Source: Bacteroides faecis MAJ27
GTDB lineage: Bacteria > Bacteroidota > Bacteroidia > Bacteroidales > Bacteroidaceae
DNA: 64,000 nt
Direction of reading: 5' to 3'
Assembly: GCF_900106755.1 (NCBI RefSeq)
Contig: NZ_FNNN01000001.1
Coordinates: 248,001 to 312,000 of the forward strand
The translations under genes and the position numbers were made by a program. Shown here piece after piece: positions 1 to 8,707 of this stretch (positions within the stretch are counted from its first letter, which is position 1; each line of letters opens with the position of its first letter). The notes under the pieces were generated by a model. It did not search any database. It had not been told where the DNA came from and was given only the letters and a program-made list of their open reading frames with translations.

Positions 1-76
1 CATTCTCTTCTTCTTTATTATTTTAGTTCTGGGTCTTGCTTATGCCTGGAGGAAAGGAGCTTTGGAATGGAAATAA
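1..76 (+). CDS. nuoA: NADH-quinone oxidoreductase subunit A, C-terminal end only
   Basis: This is the last 24 codons of a gene that begins before the window, read in the frame starting at base 2 and ending with TAA at 74-76. The peptide ends in a hydrophobic stretch followed by [12 protein letters not shown], which is the usual end of NuoA, a small three-helix membrane subunit of complex I at the quinone-site junction. It overlaps the nuoB start (67) by 10 bases, so the two genes are translationally coupled. The identification rests on this tail and on the nuoB neighbour. Confidence 0.85.
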   Translation, partial: ILFFFIILVLGLAYAWRKGALEWK

Positions 77-660
77 CCAAAAAACCGAAAATAAAATCAA
101 TTCCGTATGATGAATTCATCGATAATGAATCATTGGAAAAGTTGGTCAAAGAACTTAATGCCGGAGGAGCGAATGTTTTTCTCGGGGTTCTGGACGATCT
201 GGTCAACTGGGGACGCAGCAATTCACTGTGGCCGCTTACTTTCGCAACCAGCTGTTGCGGTATCGAATTCATGGCACTGGGTGCCGCGCGTTATGATATG
301 GCCCGCTTCGGGTTCGAAGTAGCACGTGCCAGTCCGCGTCAAGCTGATATGATCATGGTTTGCGGAACAATCACGAATAAGATGGCACCGGTACTGAAAC
401 GCTTGTATGACCAAATGCCTGATCCGAAATATGTGGTTGCCGTAGGTGGATGTGCCGTCAGTGGAGGTCCTTTTAAAAAGTCATACCACGTGGTGAACGG
501 AGTGGACAAGATTCTTCCGGTAGACGTATATATTCCCGGATGTCCGCCGCGCCCGGAAGCTTTCTATTATGGCATGATGCAATTACAACGTAAAGTGAAA
601 ATAGAAAAATTCTTTGGTGGAACGAATAGAAAAGAGAAGAAACCGGAATTTATGAAATGA
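67..660 (+). CDS. nuoB: NADH-quinone oxidoreductase subunit B
   Basis: NuoB (197 aa) carries the N2 [4Fe-4S] cluster, the last electron carrier before quinone in the peripheral arm of complex I. The cluster ligands are visible: the adjacent pair Cys63-Cys64 in TSCCGIEF, Cys129 in GGCAVSGG and Cys159 in [12 protein letters not shown]. An N-terminal extension of about 45 residues precedes the conserved core. The ATG at 67 lies inside the end of nuoA, as expected for a tightly packed operon. An 85-base spacer separates it from nuoCD. Confidence 0.97.
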   Translation: MEITKKPKIKSIPYDEFIDNESLEKLVKELNAGGANVFLGVLDDLVNWGRSNSLWPLTFATSCCGIEFMALGAARYDMARFGFEVARASPRQADMIMVCGTITNKMAPVLKRLYDQMPDPKYVVAVGGCAVSGGPFKKSYHVVNGVDKILPVDVYIPGCPPRPEAFYYGMMQLQRKVKIEKFFGGTNRKEKKPEFMK

Positions 661-745
661 AGAATGAAAAATGAAGAATGAAGAGTTTCTATGTAGTTCC
701 GAAATTCAGATAATTCTTCATTCCTAATTCTTAATTTAAACAATT
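661..745 (+). repeat. AT-rich palindromic spacer between nuoB and nuoCD
   Basis: The left half is built from GAAGAATGA-type words and the right half from their complement (ATTCTTCATTCCTAATTCTT), so the transcript can fold into an imperfect hairpin. The same ATTCTTCATT words recur before the flippase gene near 38206-38230 and as a perfect hairpin at 63917-63994. It looks like a dispersed intergenic element rather than a promoter, because no TAnnTTTG box is present. Confidence 0.5.
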
Positions 746-2338
746 ATGCAAGAAATACAATTTATAGCTCCTGCAGCGTTACACGACGAGATGCTGCGCT
801 TGCGAAATGAAAAACAGATGGACTTCTTGGAAAGCCTGACCGGTATGGACTGGGGAGTGGCAGACGAGAAGGACGCCCCGGAGAAACTCCGTGGTTTAGG
901 CGTTGTCTACCATCTGGAATCGACTGTTACGGGAGAACGGATAGCACTAAAAACAGCCGTGAACGACCGTGAACGACCGGAAATTCCGTCAGTCAGCGAT
1001 ATATGGAAGATAGCCGACTTTTACGAACGCGAAGTCTTCGACTACTATGGCATTGTTTTCGTAGGTCATCCGGATATGCGCCGCCTTTATTTACGTAATG
1101 ATTGGGTAGGATACCCCATGCGTAAAGATAATGATCCGGAGAAAGATAATCCGCTTTGTATGGCCAACGAGGAGACGTTCGATACAACACAGGAAATAGA
1201 ACTTAATCCGGACGGAACCATTAAAAACAGAGAAATGAAACTCTTCGGAGAAGAAGAGTATGTAGTCAACATTGGTCCGCAACATCCTGCAACGCATGGT
1301 GTAATGCGCTTCCGCGTTTCTCTTGAAGGCGAGATCATTCGTAAAATCGATGCTAACTGCGGTTATATCCACCGGGGTATTGAAAAAATGAACGAGAGTC
1401 TTACATATCCGCAGACACTGGCGTTAACAGACCGCCTCGATTATCTGGGAGCACACCAAAACCGCCATGCTTTATGCATGTGTATCGAGAAAGCAATGGG
1501 CATTGAAGTGAGCGACCGTGTCAAATACATCCGTACCATCATGGATGAGTTGCAACGCATTGACTCTCACTTACTATTCTACTCCGCGCTTGCCATGGAC
1601 CTCGGAGCATTAACAGCTTTCTTCTATGGATTCCGTGACCGTGAAAAGATTCTCGATATTTTTGAAGAAACTTGTGGCGGACGCTTGATTATGAACTACA
1701 ATACTATTGGTGGTGTACAAGCTGACCTTCATCCTAATTTCATCAAACGAGTGAAAGAATTTATCCCTTATATGAGAGGAATCATTCACGAATACCATGA
1801 CATATTTACCGGCAACATTATCGCTCAAAGCCGTATGAAGGGAGTCGGTGTCTTAAGTCGTGAAGATGCAATTTCATTTGGTTGTACCGGAGGTACAGGC
1901 CGTGCTTCAGGATGGGCTTGTGATGTGCGTAAGCGAATACCGTATGGTGTATATGATAAAGTAGACTTTCAGGAAATTGTTTATACGGAAGGCGACTGTT
2001 TTGCCCGTTACTTGGTTCGTATGGACGAAATCATGGAAAGCCTGAAGATTATTGAGCAATTAATAGACAATATTCCCGAAGGACCCTACCAGGAAAAGAT
2101 GAAACCTATCATCCGTGTTCCCGAAGGCAGTTATTATGCTGCCGTAGAAGGAAGTCGTGGAGAATTCGGAGTTTTTCTCGAAAGTCAGGGTGACAAGATG
2201 CCTTATCGCCTGCACTATCGCGCTACGGGATTGCCACTTGTTGCTGCAATCGATACGATTTGTCGCGGAGCAAAGATCGCTGACTTGATTGCCATCGGAG
2301 GAACACTGGACTATGTAGTACCGGATATCGACCGATAA
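746..2338 (+). CDS. nuoCD: NADH-quinone oxidoreductase subunits C and D, fused
   Basis: This 530-aa protein is a natural fusion. Residues about 1-150 are the NuoC (30-kDa) domain, including the PEIPSVSDIWKIADFYEREV motif. Residues about 165-530 are the NuoD (49-kDa) domain, with HPATHGVMRFRVSLEGE, CGYIHRGIEK and the standard C-terminus DYVVPDIDR. NuoD forms much of the quinone pocket beside NuoB. Fusion of C and D is known in several bacterial groups, including Bacteroidetes and E. coli. The gene is followed by a palindromic spacer and then nuoH. Confidence 0.97.
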   Translation: MQEIQFIAPAALHDEMLRLRNEKQMDFLESLTGMDWGVADEKDAPEKLRGLGVVYHLESTVTGERIALKTAVNDRERPEIPSVSDIWKIADFYEREVFDYYGIVFVGHPDMRRLYLRNDWVGYPMRKDNDPEKDNPLCMANEETFDTTQEIELNPDGTIKNREMKLFGEEEYVVNIGPQHPATHGVMRFRVSLEGEIIRKIDANCGYIHRGIEKMNESLTYPQTLALTDRLDYLGAHQNRHALCMCIEKAMGIEVSDRVKYIRTIMDELQRIDSHLLFYSALAMDLGALTAFFYGFRDREKILDIFEETCGGRLIMNYNTIGGVQADLHPNFIKRVKEFIPYMRGIIHEYHDIFTGNIIAQSRMKGVGVLSREDAISFGCTGGTGRASGWACDVRKRIPYGVYDKVDFQEIVYTEGDCFARYLVRMDEIMESLKIIEQLIDNIPEGPYQEKMKPIIRVPEGSYYAAVEGSRGEFGVFLESQGDKMPYRLHYRATGLPLVAAIDTICRGAKIADLIAIGGTLDYVVPDIDR

Positions 2339-2366
2339 ACAAGAGATAAAACAAGTATTAAGTATA

Positions 2367-2452
2367 AAGTATTAAGTATTAACCGACTATGCAATATGAT
2401 ATACGCTATATTCCGCATGGAATTAATACTTAATACTTAAAACCTAATAATT
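2367..2452 (+). repeat. Palindromic spacer between nuoCD and nuoH, second copy near 4650
   Basis: AAGTATTAAGTATTAA at 2367-2382 is the perfect reverse complement of 2423-2438, giving a 16-bp stem. The right part, 2413-2452, recurs almost exactly at 4648-4687, before nuoK (40 bases, two differences). Two near-identical copies ahead of two genes of one operon suggest a small mobile or REP-like element, or a shared RNA-processing site. Confidence 0.7.
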
Positions 2453-2461
2453 AAAATATAT

Positions 2462-3538
2462 ATGTTCGACTTTAGTATAGTAACAAACTGGATACATGAG
2501 CTGCTGCTCTCCGTCATGCCGGAGGGATGGGCTATCTTTATAGAGTGCGTAGCTGTCGGCGTGTGCATCATTGCACTATATGCTATTCTGGCTATCGTAT
2601 TAATTTACATGGAACGTAAAGTCTGTGGTTTCTTCCAGTGCCGTCTCGGTCCGAACCGTGTCGGTAAATGGGGTTCTATTCAAGTGATATGCGACGTACT
2701 CAAGATGCTGACCAAGGAGATTTTCACTCCAAAGGATGCCGACCGCTTTCTCTACAACCTGGCTCCATTCATGGTAATTATCGCCTCGTTCCTCACTTTC
2801 GCTTGTATTCCTTTTAATAAAGGAGCGGAAATTCTGAATTTTAATGTGGGCGTATTCTTCCTGCTGGCAGCTTCCAGTATCGGTGTAGTAGGTATTCTGC
2901 TTGCCGGCTGGGGTAGTAATAATAAGTTTTCTCTGATCGGTGCCATGCGAAGCGGTGCACAGATTATCAGTTATGAACTGTCTGTAGGCATGAGTATCAT
3001 GACGATGGTTGTACTGATGGGTACCATGCAATTCTCTGAAATTGTAGAGGGGCAAGCCAACGGATGGTTTATCTTTAAAGGACATATTCCTGCCGTGATC
3101 GCTTTCATCATCTATCTCATTGCCGGAAATGCAGAATGTAACCGTGGTCCGTTCGACCTTCCTGAAGCTGAAAGTGAATTGACAGCCGGATATCATACGG
3201 AATATTCCGGTATGCACTTCGGTTTCTTTTATCTAGCGGAATATCTGAATTTGTTTATCGTAGCCAGTGTAGCCGCTACTATCTTCTTAGGAGGCTGGAT
3301 GCCGCTGCATATCGTTGGTCTGGACGGATTCAACGCTGTAATGGACTACATCCCCGGCTTCATCTGGTTCTTTGCCAAGGCATTCTTCGTTGTGTTCCTC
3401 TTAATGTGGATCAAATGGACTTTTCCACGTCTGCGTATCGACCAGATTCTGAATCTGGAATGGAAATATCTGGTTCCTATTTCTATGGTAAACCTATTGT
3501 TAATGGCATGTTGTGTCGCTTTCGGCTTCCACTTTTAA
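2462..3538 (+). CDS. nuoH: NADH-quinone oxidoreductase subunit H
   Basis: NuoH (358 aa) is the membrane subunit that closes the quinone chamber and couples the arms of complex I. It is strongly hydrophobic, with about eight membrane segments. Family motifs visible include [20 protein letters not shown] near residues 50-68 and [23 protein letters not shown] near 230-250, the acidic quinone-site loop. The length is normal for the family. It lies between nuoCD and nuoI in the expected order. Confidence 0.97.
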   Translation: MFDFSIVTNWIHELLLSVMPEGWAIFIECVAVGVCIIALYAILAIVLIYMERKVCGFFQCRLGPNRVGKWGSIQVICDVLKMLTKEIFTPKDADRFLYNLAPFMVIIASFLTFACIPFNKGAEILNFNVGVFFLLAASSIGVVGILLAGWGSNNKFSLIGAMRSGAQIISYELSVGMSIMTMVVLMGTMQFSEIVEGQANGWFIFKGHIPAVIAFIIYLIAGNAECNRGPFDLPEAESELTAGYHTEYSGMHFGFFYLAEYLNLFIVASVAATIFLGGWMPLHIVGLDGFNAVMDYIPGFIWFFAKAFFVVFLLMWIKWTFPRLRIDQILNLEWKYLVPISMVNLLLMACCVAFGFHF

Positions 3539-3594
3539 ACGGTAAGACGGCGCAACCGGGTTTCCATTTGGAATAATCATATAATATAAGAATT

Positions 3595-4083
3595 ATGGAA
3601 TATAAAGATCAAAAATATACGTACTTAGGAGGACTGATACATGGTATCAGCACTCTAGCAACGGGTATGAAAACCAGTATCAAGGTATACTTCCGTAAGA
3701 AGGTGACTGAACAGTATCCTGAAAACCGGAAAGAGCTGAAAATGTTCGACCGGTTCCGTGGTACACTGGCAATGCCCCACAATGAGAATAACGAACACCG
3801 CTGTGTAGCCTGCGGATTGTGTCAGATGGCTTGTCCGAACGATACAATCAAAGTGACCAGCGAAACGATTGAGACAGAGGACGGTAAGAAGAAGAAAATC
3901 CTGGCAAAATATGAATATGACCTGGGAGCTTGTATGTTCTGCCAACTGTGCGTGAATGCTTGTCCGCACGATGCCATCACGTTCGACCAGAATTTCGAGC
4001 ATGCTGTCTTTGACCGGACGAAGCTTGTCTTGCGACTGAATCATGTCGGTAGTAAAGTAATTGAAAAGAAAAAAGAAGTTTAG
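3595..4083 (+). CDS. nuoI: NADH-quinone oxidoreductase subunit I (two 4Fe-4S clusters)
   Basis: NuoI (162 aa) carries clusters N6a and N6b, which pass electrons towards N2 in NuoB. Two complete CxxCxxCxxxCP motifs are present: Cys70, 73, 76, 80 and Cys113, 116, 119, 123. The N-terminus is an amphipathic segment that lies on the membrane. Only two bases separate its stop from the nuoJ start, so the two are probably coupled. Because the NADH module is missing from this operon, NuoI may be where an alternative donor such as ferredoxin docks; that is inference. Confidence 0.97.
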   Translation: MEYKDQKYTYLGGLIHGISTLATGMKTSIKVYFRKKVTEQYPENRKELKMFDRFRGTLAMPHNENNEHRCVACGLCQMACPNDTIKVTSETIETEDGKKKKILAKYEYDLGACMFCQLCVNACPHDAITFDQNFEHAVFDRTKLVLRLNHVGSKVIEKKKEV

Positions 4084-4085
4084 AT

Positions 4086-4598
4086 ATGGGATCAACACTT
4101 GAAACAGTAGTATTCTACTTTTTGGCAGCATTTATTATTGCAATGTCCATCATGACGGTGACTACCCAACGTATTGTCCGCTCAGCCACCTATCTGCTCT
4201 TCGTGCTCTTCGGCACGGCTGGCATCTATTTCCTGCTGGGTTACACATTTCTGGGATCTGTCCAGATTATGGTTTATGCCGGTGGTATCGTCGTTCTTTA
4301 TGTATTCTCCATCCTGCTGACCAGCGGAGAAGGTGACCGCGCCGAGAAACTAAAACGAAGCAGGCTTCTGGCAGGACTCTTTACGATGATTGCAGGTCTG
4401 GGAATTATCTTGTTCATCACTCTGAAGCACAACTTCCTGCAAACCGGAAATCTGGCACCGCAGGAGATAAACATTCACGCTATCGGTAATGCCCTGCTAA
4501 GCAGTGACAAATATGGTTATATATTACCTTTCGAAGCAATCAGTATTTTATTGCTGGCTTGTATCATCGGTGGTATCATAATCGCCCGAAAGAGATAA
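4086..4598 (+). CDS. nuoJ: NADH-quinone oxidoreductase subunit J
   Basis: NuoJ (170 aa) is a five-helix membrane subunit of the proton-pumping arm. The sequence is almost wholly hydrophobic, with the family segment GSVQIMVYAGGIVVLYVFSIL near residues 57-77, which contains the pi-bulge helix, and ILLLACIIGGIIIARKR at the C-terminus. It follows nuoI by two bases and is separated from nuoK by a 95-base palindromic spacer. Confidence 0.95.
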   Translation: MGSTLETVVFYFLAAFIIAMSIMTVTTQRIVRSATYLLFVLFGTAGIYFLLGYTFLGSVQIMVYAGGIVVLYVFSILLTSGEGDRAEKLKRSRLLAGLFTMIAGLGIILFITLKHNFLQTGNLAPQEINIHAIGNALLSSDKYGYILPFEAISILLLACIIGGIIIARKR

Positions 4599-4602
4599 AT
4601 AA

Positions 4603-4687
4603 GTAAGTATTAACTATTAAGTATCAGGTATTAGGCTGCGCAATGAACCGCAGGGAATTAATACTTAACACTTAAAACCTAATAATT
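4603..4687 (+). repeat. Palindromic spacer between nuoJ and nuoK
   Basis: This is an imperfect inverted repeat built from AAGTATTAA words at 4603-4632 and their complement at 4656-4675. Bases 4648-4687 match 2413-2452, ahead of nuoH, with only two differences. The element ends a few bases before the nuoK start codon. Confidence 0.65.
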
Positions 4688-4693
4688 TCAGAT

Positions 4694-5002
4694 ATGATAC
4701 ACATGGAATATTATCTGGTAGTTTCTACCATCATGATGTTTGCAGGAATCTATGGATTCTTTACCCGCCGTAACACGCTGGCTATCCTGATTTCTGTAGA
4801 GTTAATGCTGAATGCCACGGACATCAACTTCGCCGTGTTCAACCGTTTTCTCTTTCCGGGAGGAATGGAAGGTTATTTCTTTGCACTCTTTTCCATCGCC
4901 ATCTCGGCTGCGGAAACAGCAATCGCTATCGCCATCATGATTAACATTTATCGTAATCTCCGAAGCATTCAGGTTCGCAATCTGGACGACTTGAAGTGGT
5001 GA
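4694..5002 (+). CDS. nuoK: NADH-quinone oxidoreductase subunit K
   Basis: NuoK (102 aa) is a small three-helix membrane subunit with two buried glutamates that take part in proton transfer. One is in ISVELMLNATDINF and the other in AISAAETAIAIAIM, both typical of the family. The start could also be the ATG at 4703 (MEYYLVV), which would remove three residues. A 22-bp tandem array begins four bases after the stop. Confidence 0.95.
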   Translation: MIHMEYYLVVSTIMMFAGIYGFFTRRNTLAILISVELMLNATDINFAVFNRFLFPGGMEGYFFALFSIAISAAETAIAIAIMINIYRNLRSIQVRNLDDLKW

Positions 5003-5005
5003 CGC

Positions 5006-5138
5006 GTTTCATCACCGGAGGAGCTAAGAGTTTCATGCCTTGAAACTAAAAGTTTCATACCGGGGAAACAAGAGTTTCACGCCGGAGAAACAAGAGTTTC
5101 GCACCGGGGAAACAAAGGTTTCATACCGGGAAACACAA
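5006..5138 (+). repeat. 22-bp-period tandem array, six units, between nuoK and nuoL
   Basis: Units begin with GTTTC at 5006, 5030, 5052, 5074, 5096 and 5118, so the spacing is 24, then 22 four times. The best units read GTTTC, eight bases (for example ATACCGGG), GAAAC, then four bases, so each unit holds its own 5-bp dyad. Units differ in the middle but keep the arms. The array lies inside an operon, between a stop and the next start, and is not translated. Similar 22-bp arrays occur at 29251-29310 and 43051-43203. Confidence 0.9.
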
Positions 5139-5217
5139 CGGCAAGTCCGGTAATGACGGCTATAAGCTAAAAGATAAAGAATGAATTATAATAAAACAAG
5201 TAATTAAAACAAACTGT

Positions 5218-7146
5218 ATGGAACTAACAATTCTAATACTCCTTCTTCCCTTCCTCTCCTTCCTCATTCTGGGAATCGGAGGAAAATGGATGTCTCATCG
5301 GACAGCGGGTACTATCGGTACGCTGATACTGGGAGCAGTAGCAGTACTATCATACGTTACAGCTTTCCAATATTTCTCCGCTCCACGCCTGGAAGACGGA
5401 ACATTTGCCACATTGATACCTTATAATTTTACGTGGCTTCCTTTCACCGAGACTTTACGATTTGACTTGGGCATTCTGCTCGATCCCATATCTGTGATGA
5501 TGTTGATCGTCATCTCCACCGTATCACTGATGGTGCATATCTACTCCTTCGGTTATATGAAAGGCGAGACTGGTTTTCAACGTTATTACGCTTTCCTGTC
5601 ACTCTTCACCATGTCTATGCTGGGACTGGTTGTGGCAACAAATATTTTCCAGATGTATCTTTTCTGGGAACTGGTGGGTGTAAGTTCTTACTTACTGATC
5701 GGATTCTACTATACCAAACCTGCTGCTATTGCGGCTTCCAAGAAAGCGTTCATCGTCACTCGTTTTGCTGACCTGGGTTTCCTGATCGGTATTCTGATCT
5801 ACGGATATTATGGTGGAACCTTCGGTTTTACCCCGGACACAGTTTCATTGATTAGTGGCGGAGCCTCCATGCTTCCATTAGCGCTCGGACTGATGTTTGT
5901 CGGTGGTGCCGGAAAGAGTGCCATGTTCCCATTACACATTTGGTTACCTGATGCCATGGAAGGTCCGACTCCGGTCAGTGCCCTAATCCATGCTGCTACA
6001 ATGGTCGTTGCCGGTGTGTATCTGGTTGCCCGTATGTTTCCGCTTTTCATCGCTTATGCACCTGATGTGCTGCACATGATTGCCTGGGTAGGTGCCTTCA
6101 CGGCTTTCTATGCTGCAAGTGTAGCTTGCGTACAATCGGACATCAAGCGTGTACTGGCATTCTCTACGATCTCACAGATTGGCTTTATGATGGTAGCTTT
6201 AGGCGTTTGTACTTCTATGGACCCACATGAAGGAGGTTTGGGCTACATGGCTTCCATGTTCCACCTCTTCACACATGCCATGTTCAAAGCATTACTATTT
6301 TTGGGTGCCGGCAGCATTATCCATGCGGTACACTCCAACGAAATGTCAGCTATGGGAGGATTACGCAAATACATGCCTATTACTCACTGGACATTCCTGA
6401 TTGCCTGTCTTGCCATTGCCGGTATTCCTCCATTCTCCGGTTTCTTCTCCAAAGATGAGATTCTGGCAGCATGCTTCCAATACAGTCCGGTAATGGGTTG
6501 GGTAATGACAGTGATTGCTGCAATGACAGCATTCTACATGTTCCGTCTCTACTATGGTATCTTCTGGGGGAAAGAGCCGTCCCGGGCAAGTTCCCATTCG
6601 GATCATACACCGCACGGAAACCAGGAAGCGGCACCTTGCCACCTACATGAAAGTCCGTTGGCTATGACATTTCCATTAATGTTTCTGGCTGCTGTTACCT
6701 GTGGAGCAGGTTTCATCCCTTTCGGACACTTTATCAGTTCGAACGGTGAATCCTATTCTATTCATCTTGATCCGTCAGTAGCTATCACAAGTGTTGTTAT
6801 TGCAATCATTTCTATAGCAGTTGCTACCTGGATGTATAAGAATGCCAGACAGCCAGTCGCCGATTCGTTGGCCAAACAGTTTAAAGGCTTACACAAGGCG
6901 GCATACAATCGTTTTTATATCGACGATATATACCAGTTTGTAACACACAAGATTATCTTCCGCTGCATTTCTACTCCTATCGCCTGGTTTGACCGTCATG
7001 TTGTAGACGGATTCTTTGATTTTCTGGCATGGGCAACGAATACAACCAGCGACGAAATTCGTGGTTTACAAAGCGGTCAGGTACAGCAATACGCATATGT
7101 GTTCCTTTGCGGAGCGTTGGCGCTTATCCTGCTGTTGGTTCTTTAA
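5218..7146 (+). CDS. nuoL: NADH-quinone oxidoreductase subunit L
   Basis: NuoL (642 aa) is the distal antiporter-like proton-pumping subunit, with a long lateral helix at its C-terminus. The sequence has about 16 membrane segments. The core motif GPTPVSALIHAATMVVAGVYL near residue 257 is diagnostic, as are the pumping-channel lysine and histidine region (AGKSAMFPLHIWLPDAMEG) and FSTISQIGFMMVALGV. The C-terminal 120 residues hold the lateral and final helices. Length is normal. It follows the tandem array after 79 bases and is followed by nuoM after 39 bases. Confidence 0.97.
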   Translation: MELTILILLLPFLSFLILGIGGKWMSHRTAGTIGTLILGAVAVLSYVTAFQYFSAPRLEDGTFATLIPYNFTWLPFTETLRFDLGILLDPISVMMLIVISTVSLMVHIYSFGYMKGETGFQRYYAFLSLFTMSMLGLVVATNIFQMYLFWELVGVSSYLLIGFYYTKPAAIAASKKAFIVTRFADLGFLIGILIYGYYGGTFGFTPDTVSLISGGASMLPLALGLMFVGGAGKSAMFPLHIWLPDAMEGPTPVSALIHAATMVVAGVYLVARMFPLFIAYAPDVLHMIAWVGAFTAFYAASVACVQSDIKRVLAFSTISQIGFMMVALGVCTSMDPHEGGLGYMASMFHLFTHAMFKALLFLGAGSIIHAVHSNEMSAMGGLRKYMPITHWTFLIACLAIAGIPPFSGFFSKDEILAACFQYSPVMGWVMTVIAAMTAFYMFRLYYGIFWGKEPSRASSHSDHTPHGNQEAAPCHLHESPLAMTFPLMFLAAVTCGAGFIPFGHFISSNGESYSIHLDPSVAITSVVIAIISIAVATWMYKNARQPVADSLAKQFKGLHKAAYNRFYIDDIYQFVTHKIIFRCISTPIAWFDRHVVDGFFDFLAWATNTTSDEIRGLQSGQVQQYAYVFLCGALALILLLVL

Positions 7147-7185
7147 TATAGTAAATAGTAAATCTTTAATTAGTAAATCATAAAG

Positions 7186-8670
7186 ATGAATTTTTTATCA
7201 ATCTTCGTACTCATCCCCTTACTGATGCTTGCCGGACTTTGGGCAGCACGGGGCATAAAAGCAATCCGAGGGGTTATGGTTACCGGCGCATCGGCACTTC
7301 TGATAGCCTCCGTCGTTCTTACCTTCATGTATTTGGGAGAACGCAGTGCCGGAAACACGGCAGAAATGTTATTCCGTGCAGATACGGTTTGGTATGCTCC
7401 GCTCAACATCGCTTATTCGGTAGGTGTTGACGGAATTTCGGTAGCGATGTTATTATTGTCTGCCATTATTGTGTTCACAGGTACGTTCGCTTCCTGGCGT
7501 CTGCAACCTCTGACAAAAGAATATTTCCTCTGGTTCACCCTATTGTCTATGGGAGTATTCGGATTCTTTATATCAATCGACTTGTTTACCATGTTCATGT
7601 TCTACGAAATCGCGTTGATTCCTATGTACCTGCTAATCGGCGTATGGGGATCGGGACGGAAAGAATATGCAGCCATGAAACTGACACTTATGCTAATGGG
7701 TGGTTCCGCTTTCCTGCTGATCGGTATCCTCGGAATCTATTTCGGTTCGGGAGCTACTACCATGAACCTTCTGGAGATTGCACAGTTGCACAACATACCT
7801 TTTGCACAGCAATGCATCTGGTTCCCGCTGACCTTCCTTGGGTTTGGCGTATTGGGTGCTCTTTTCCCATTCCATACATGGAGTCCCGACGGTCATGCTT
7901 CCGCACCGACTGCCGTATCCATGCTTCATGCCGGAGTACTAATGAAACTGGGAGGTTACGGATGTTTCCGTATTGCCATGTATCTGATGCCGGAAGCAGC
8001 TAATGAACTTTCATGGATCTTCCTGATACTGACAGGTATCTCTGTTGTCTACGGAGCTTTCTCCGCTTGCGTACAGACAGACTTGAAATACATCAATGCT
8101 TACTCTTCCGTATCTCACTGCGGACTGGTACTTTTTGCCATTCTGATGCTGAATCAGACAGCCGCAACAGGAGCCATTCTTCAGATGCTTTCCCACGGAT
8201 TGATGACAGCCTTGTTCTTCGCCCTGATCGGTATGATCTACGGACGTACGCATACCCGCGATGTCCGCGAACTTGCAGGGTTAATGAAAGTGATGCCGTT
8301 CCTCAGCGTTTGTTATGTGATTGCCGGTCTTGCCAATCTCGGTTTGCCGGGCTTAAGTGGATTCATTGCTGAAATGACCATCTTCGTCGGATCTTTCCAG
8401 AACAACGATGTATTCCACCGTACACTGACCATCATCGCTTGTTCATCCATTGTTATTACGGCAGTTTATATCCTGCGTCTGGTAGGCAAGATTCTGTACG
8501 GCACCTGCACTAACAAACATCATCTCGCATTGACAGATGCGACCTGGGATGAACGCGTAGCTGTTATTTGCCTCATCGTTTGTGTAGCCGGATTGGGTAT
8601 GGCTCCTTTCTGGGTAAGCCACATGATTGGTGAAAGTGTACTCCCTGTGGTCTCACAACTCATCCCATAA
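7186..8670 (+). CDS. nuoM: NADH-quinone oxidoreductase subunit M
   Basis: NuoM (494 aa) is the middle antiporter-like proton-pumping subunit. Visible motifs include FYEIALIPMYLLIGVWG (the conserved glutamate of helix 5), FPFHTWSPDGHASAPTAVSML (antiporter core) and AYSSVSHCGLVLFA. About 14 membrane segments are predicted by eye. The spacer before it (7147-7185) is AT-rich and ends ATAAAG just before the ATG, the same arrangement as ahead of nuoN. Confidence 0.96.
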   Translation: MNFLSIFVLIPLLMLAGLWAARGIKAIRGVMVTGASALLIASVVLTFMYLGERSAGNTAEMLFRADTVWYAPLNIAYSVGVDGISVAMLLLSAIIVFTGTFASWRLQPLTKEYFLWFTLLSMGVFGFFISIDLFTMFMFYEIALIPMYLLIGVWGSGRKEYAAMKLTLMLMGGSAFLLIGILGIYFGSGATTMNLLEIAQLHNIPFAQQCIWFPLTFLGFGVLGALFPFHTWSPDGHASAPTAVSMLHAGVLMKLGGYGCFRIAMYLMPEAANELSWIFLILTGISVVYGAFSACVQTDLKYINAYSSVSHCGLVLFAILMLNQTAATGAILQMLSHGLMTALFFALIGMIYGRTHTRDVRELAGLMKVMPFLSVCYVIAGLANLGLPGLSGFIAEMTIFVGSFQNNDVFHRTLTIIACSSIVITAVYILRLVGKILYGTCTNKHHLALTDATWDERVAVICLIVCVAGLGMAPFWVSHMIGESVLPVVSQLIP

Positions 8671-8707
8671 CCTTTAATTTTTAATCTTTAATTCTTAATT
8701 TATAAAG

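Noticed and set aside
2600..3217. 205-codon minus-strand frame within nuoH
   Set aside because: Antisense shadow of a membrane-protein gene with well-conserved motifs.
5074..5117. parS site, because of GTTTCACGC...GAGAAAC
   Set aside because: Only half-site similarity to the parS palindrome, and explained by the tandem-array unit; it is 52 kb from parAB.
5006..5138. CRISPR array
   Set aside because: Repeats are contiguous with no unique spacers, the units vary, and no cas gene is near. The same holds for 29251-29310 and 43051-43203.
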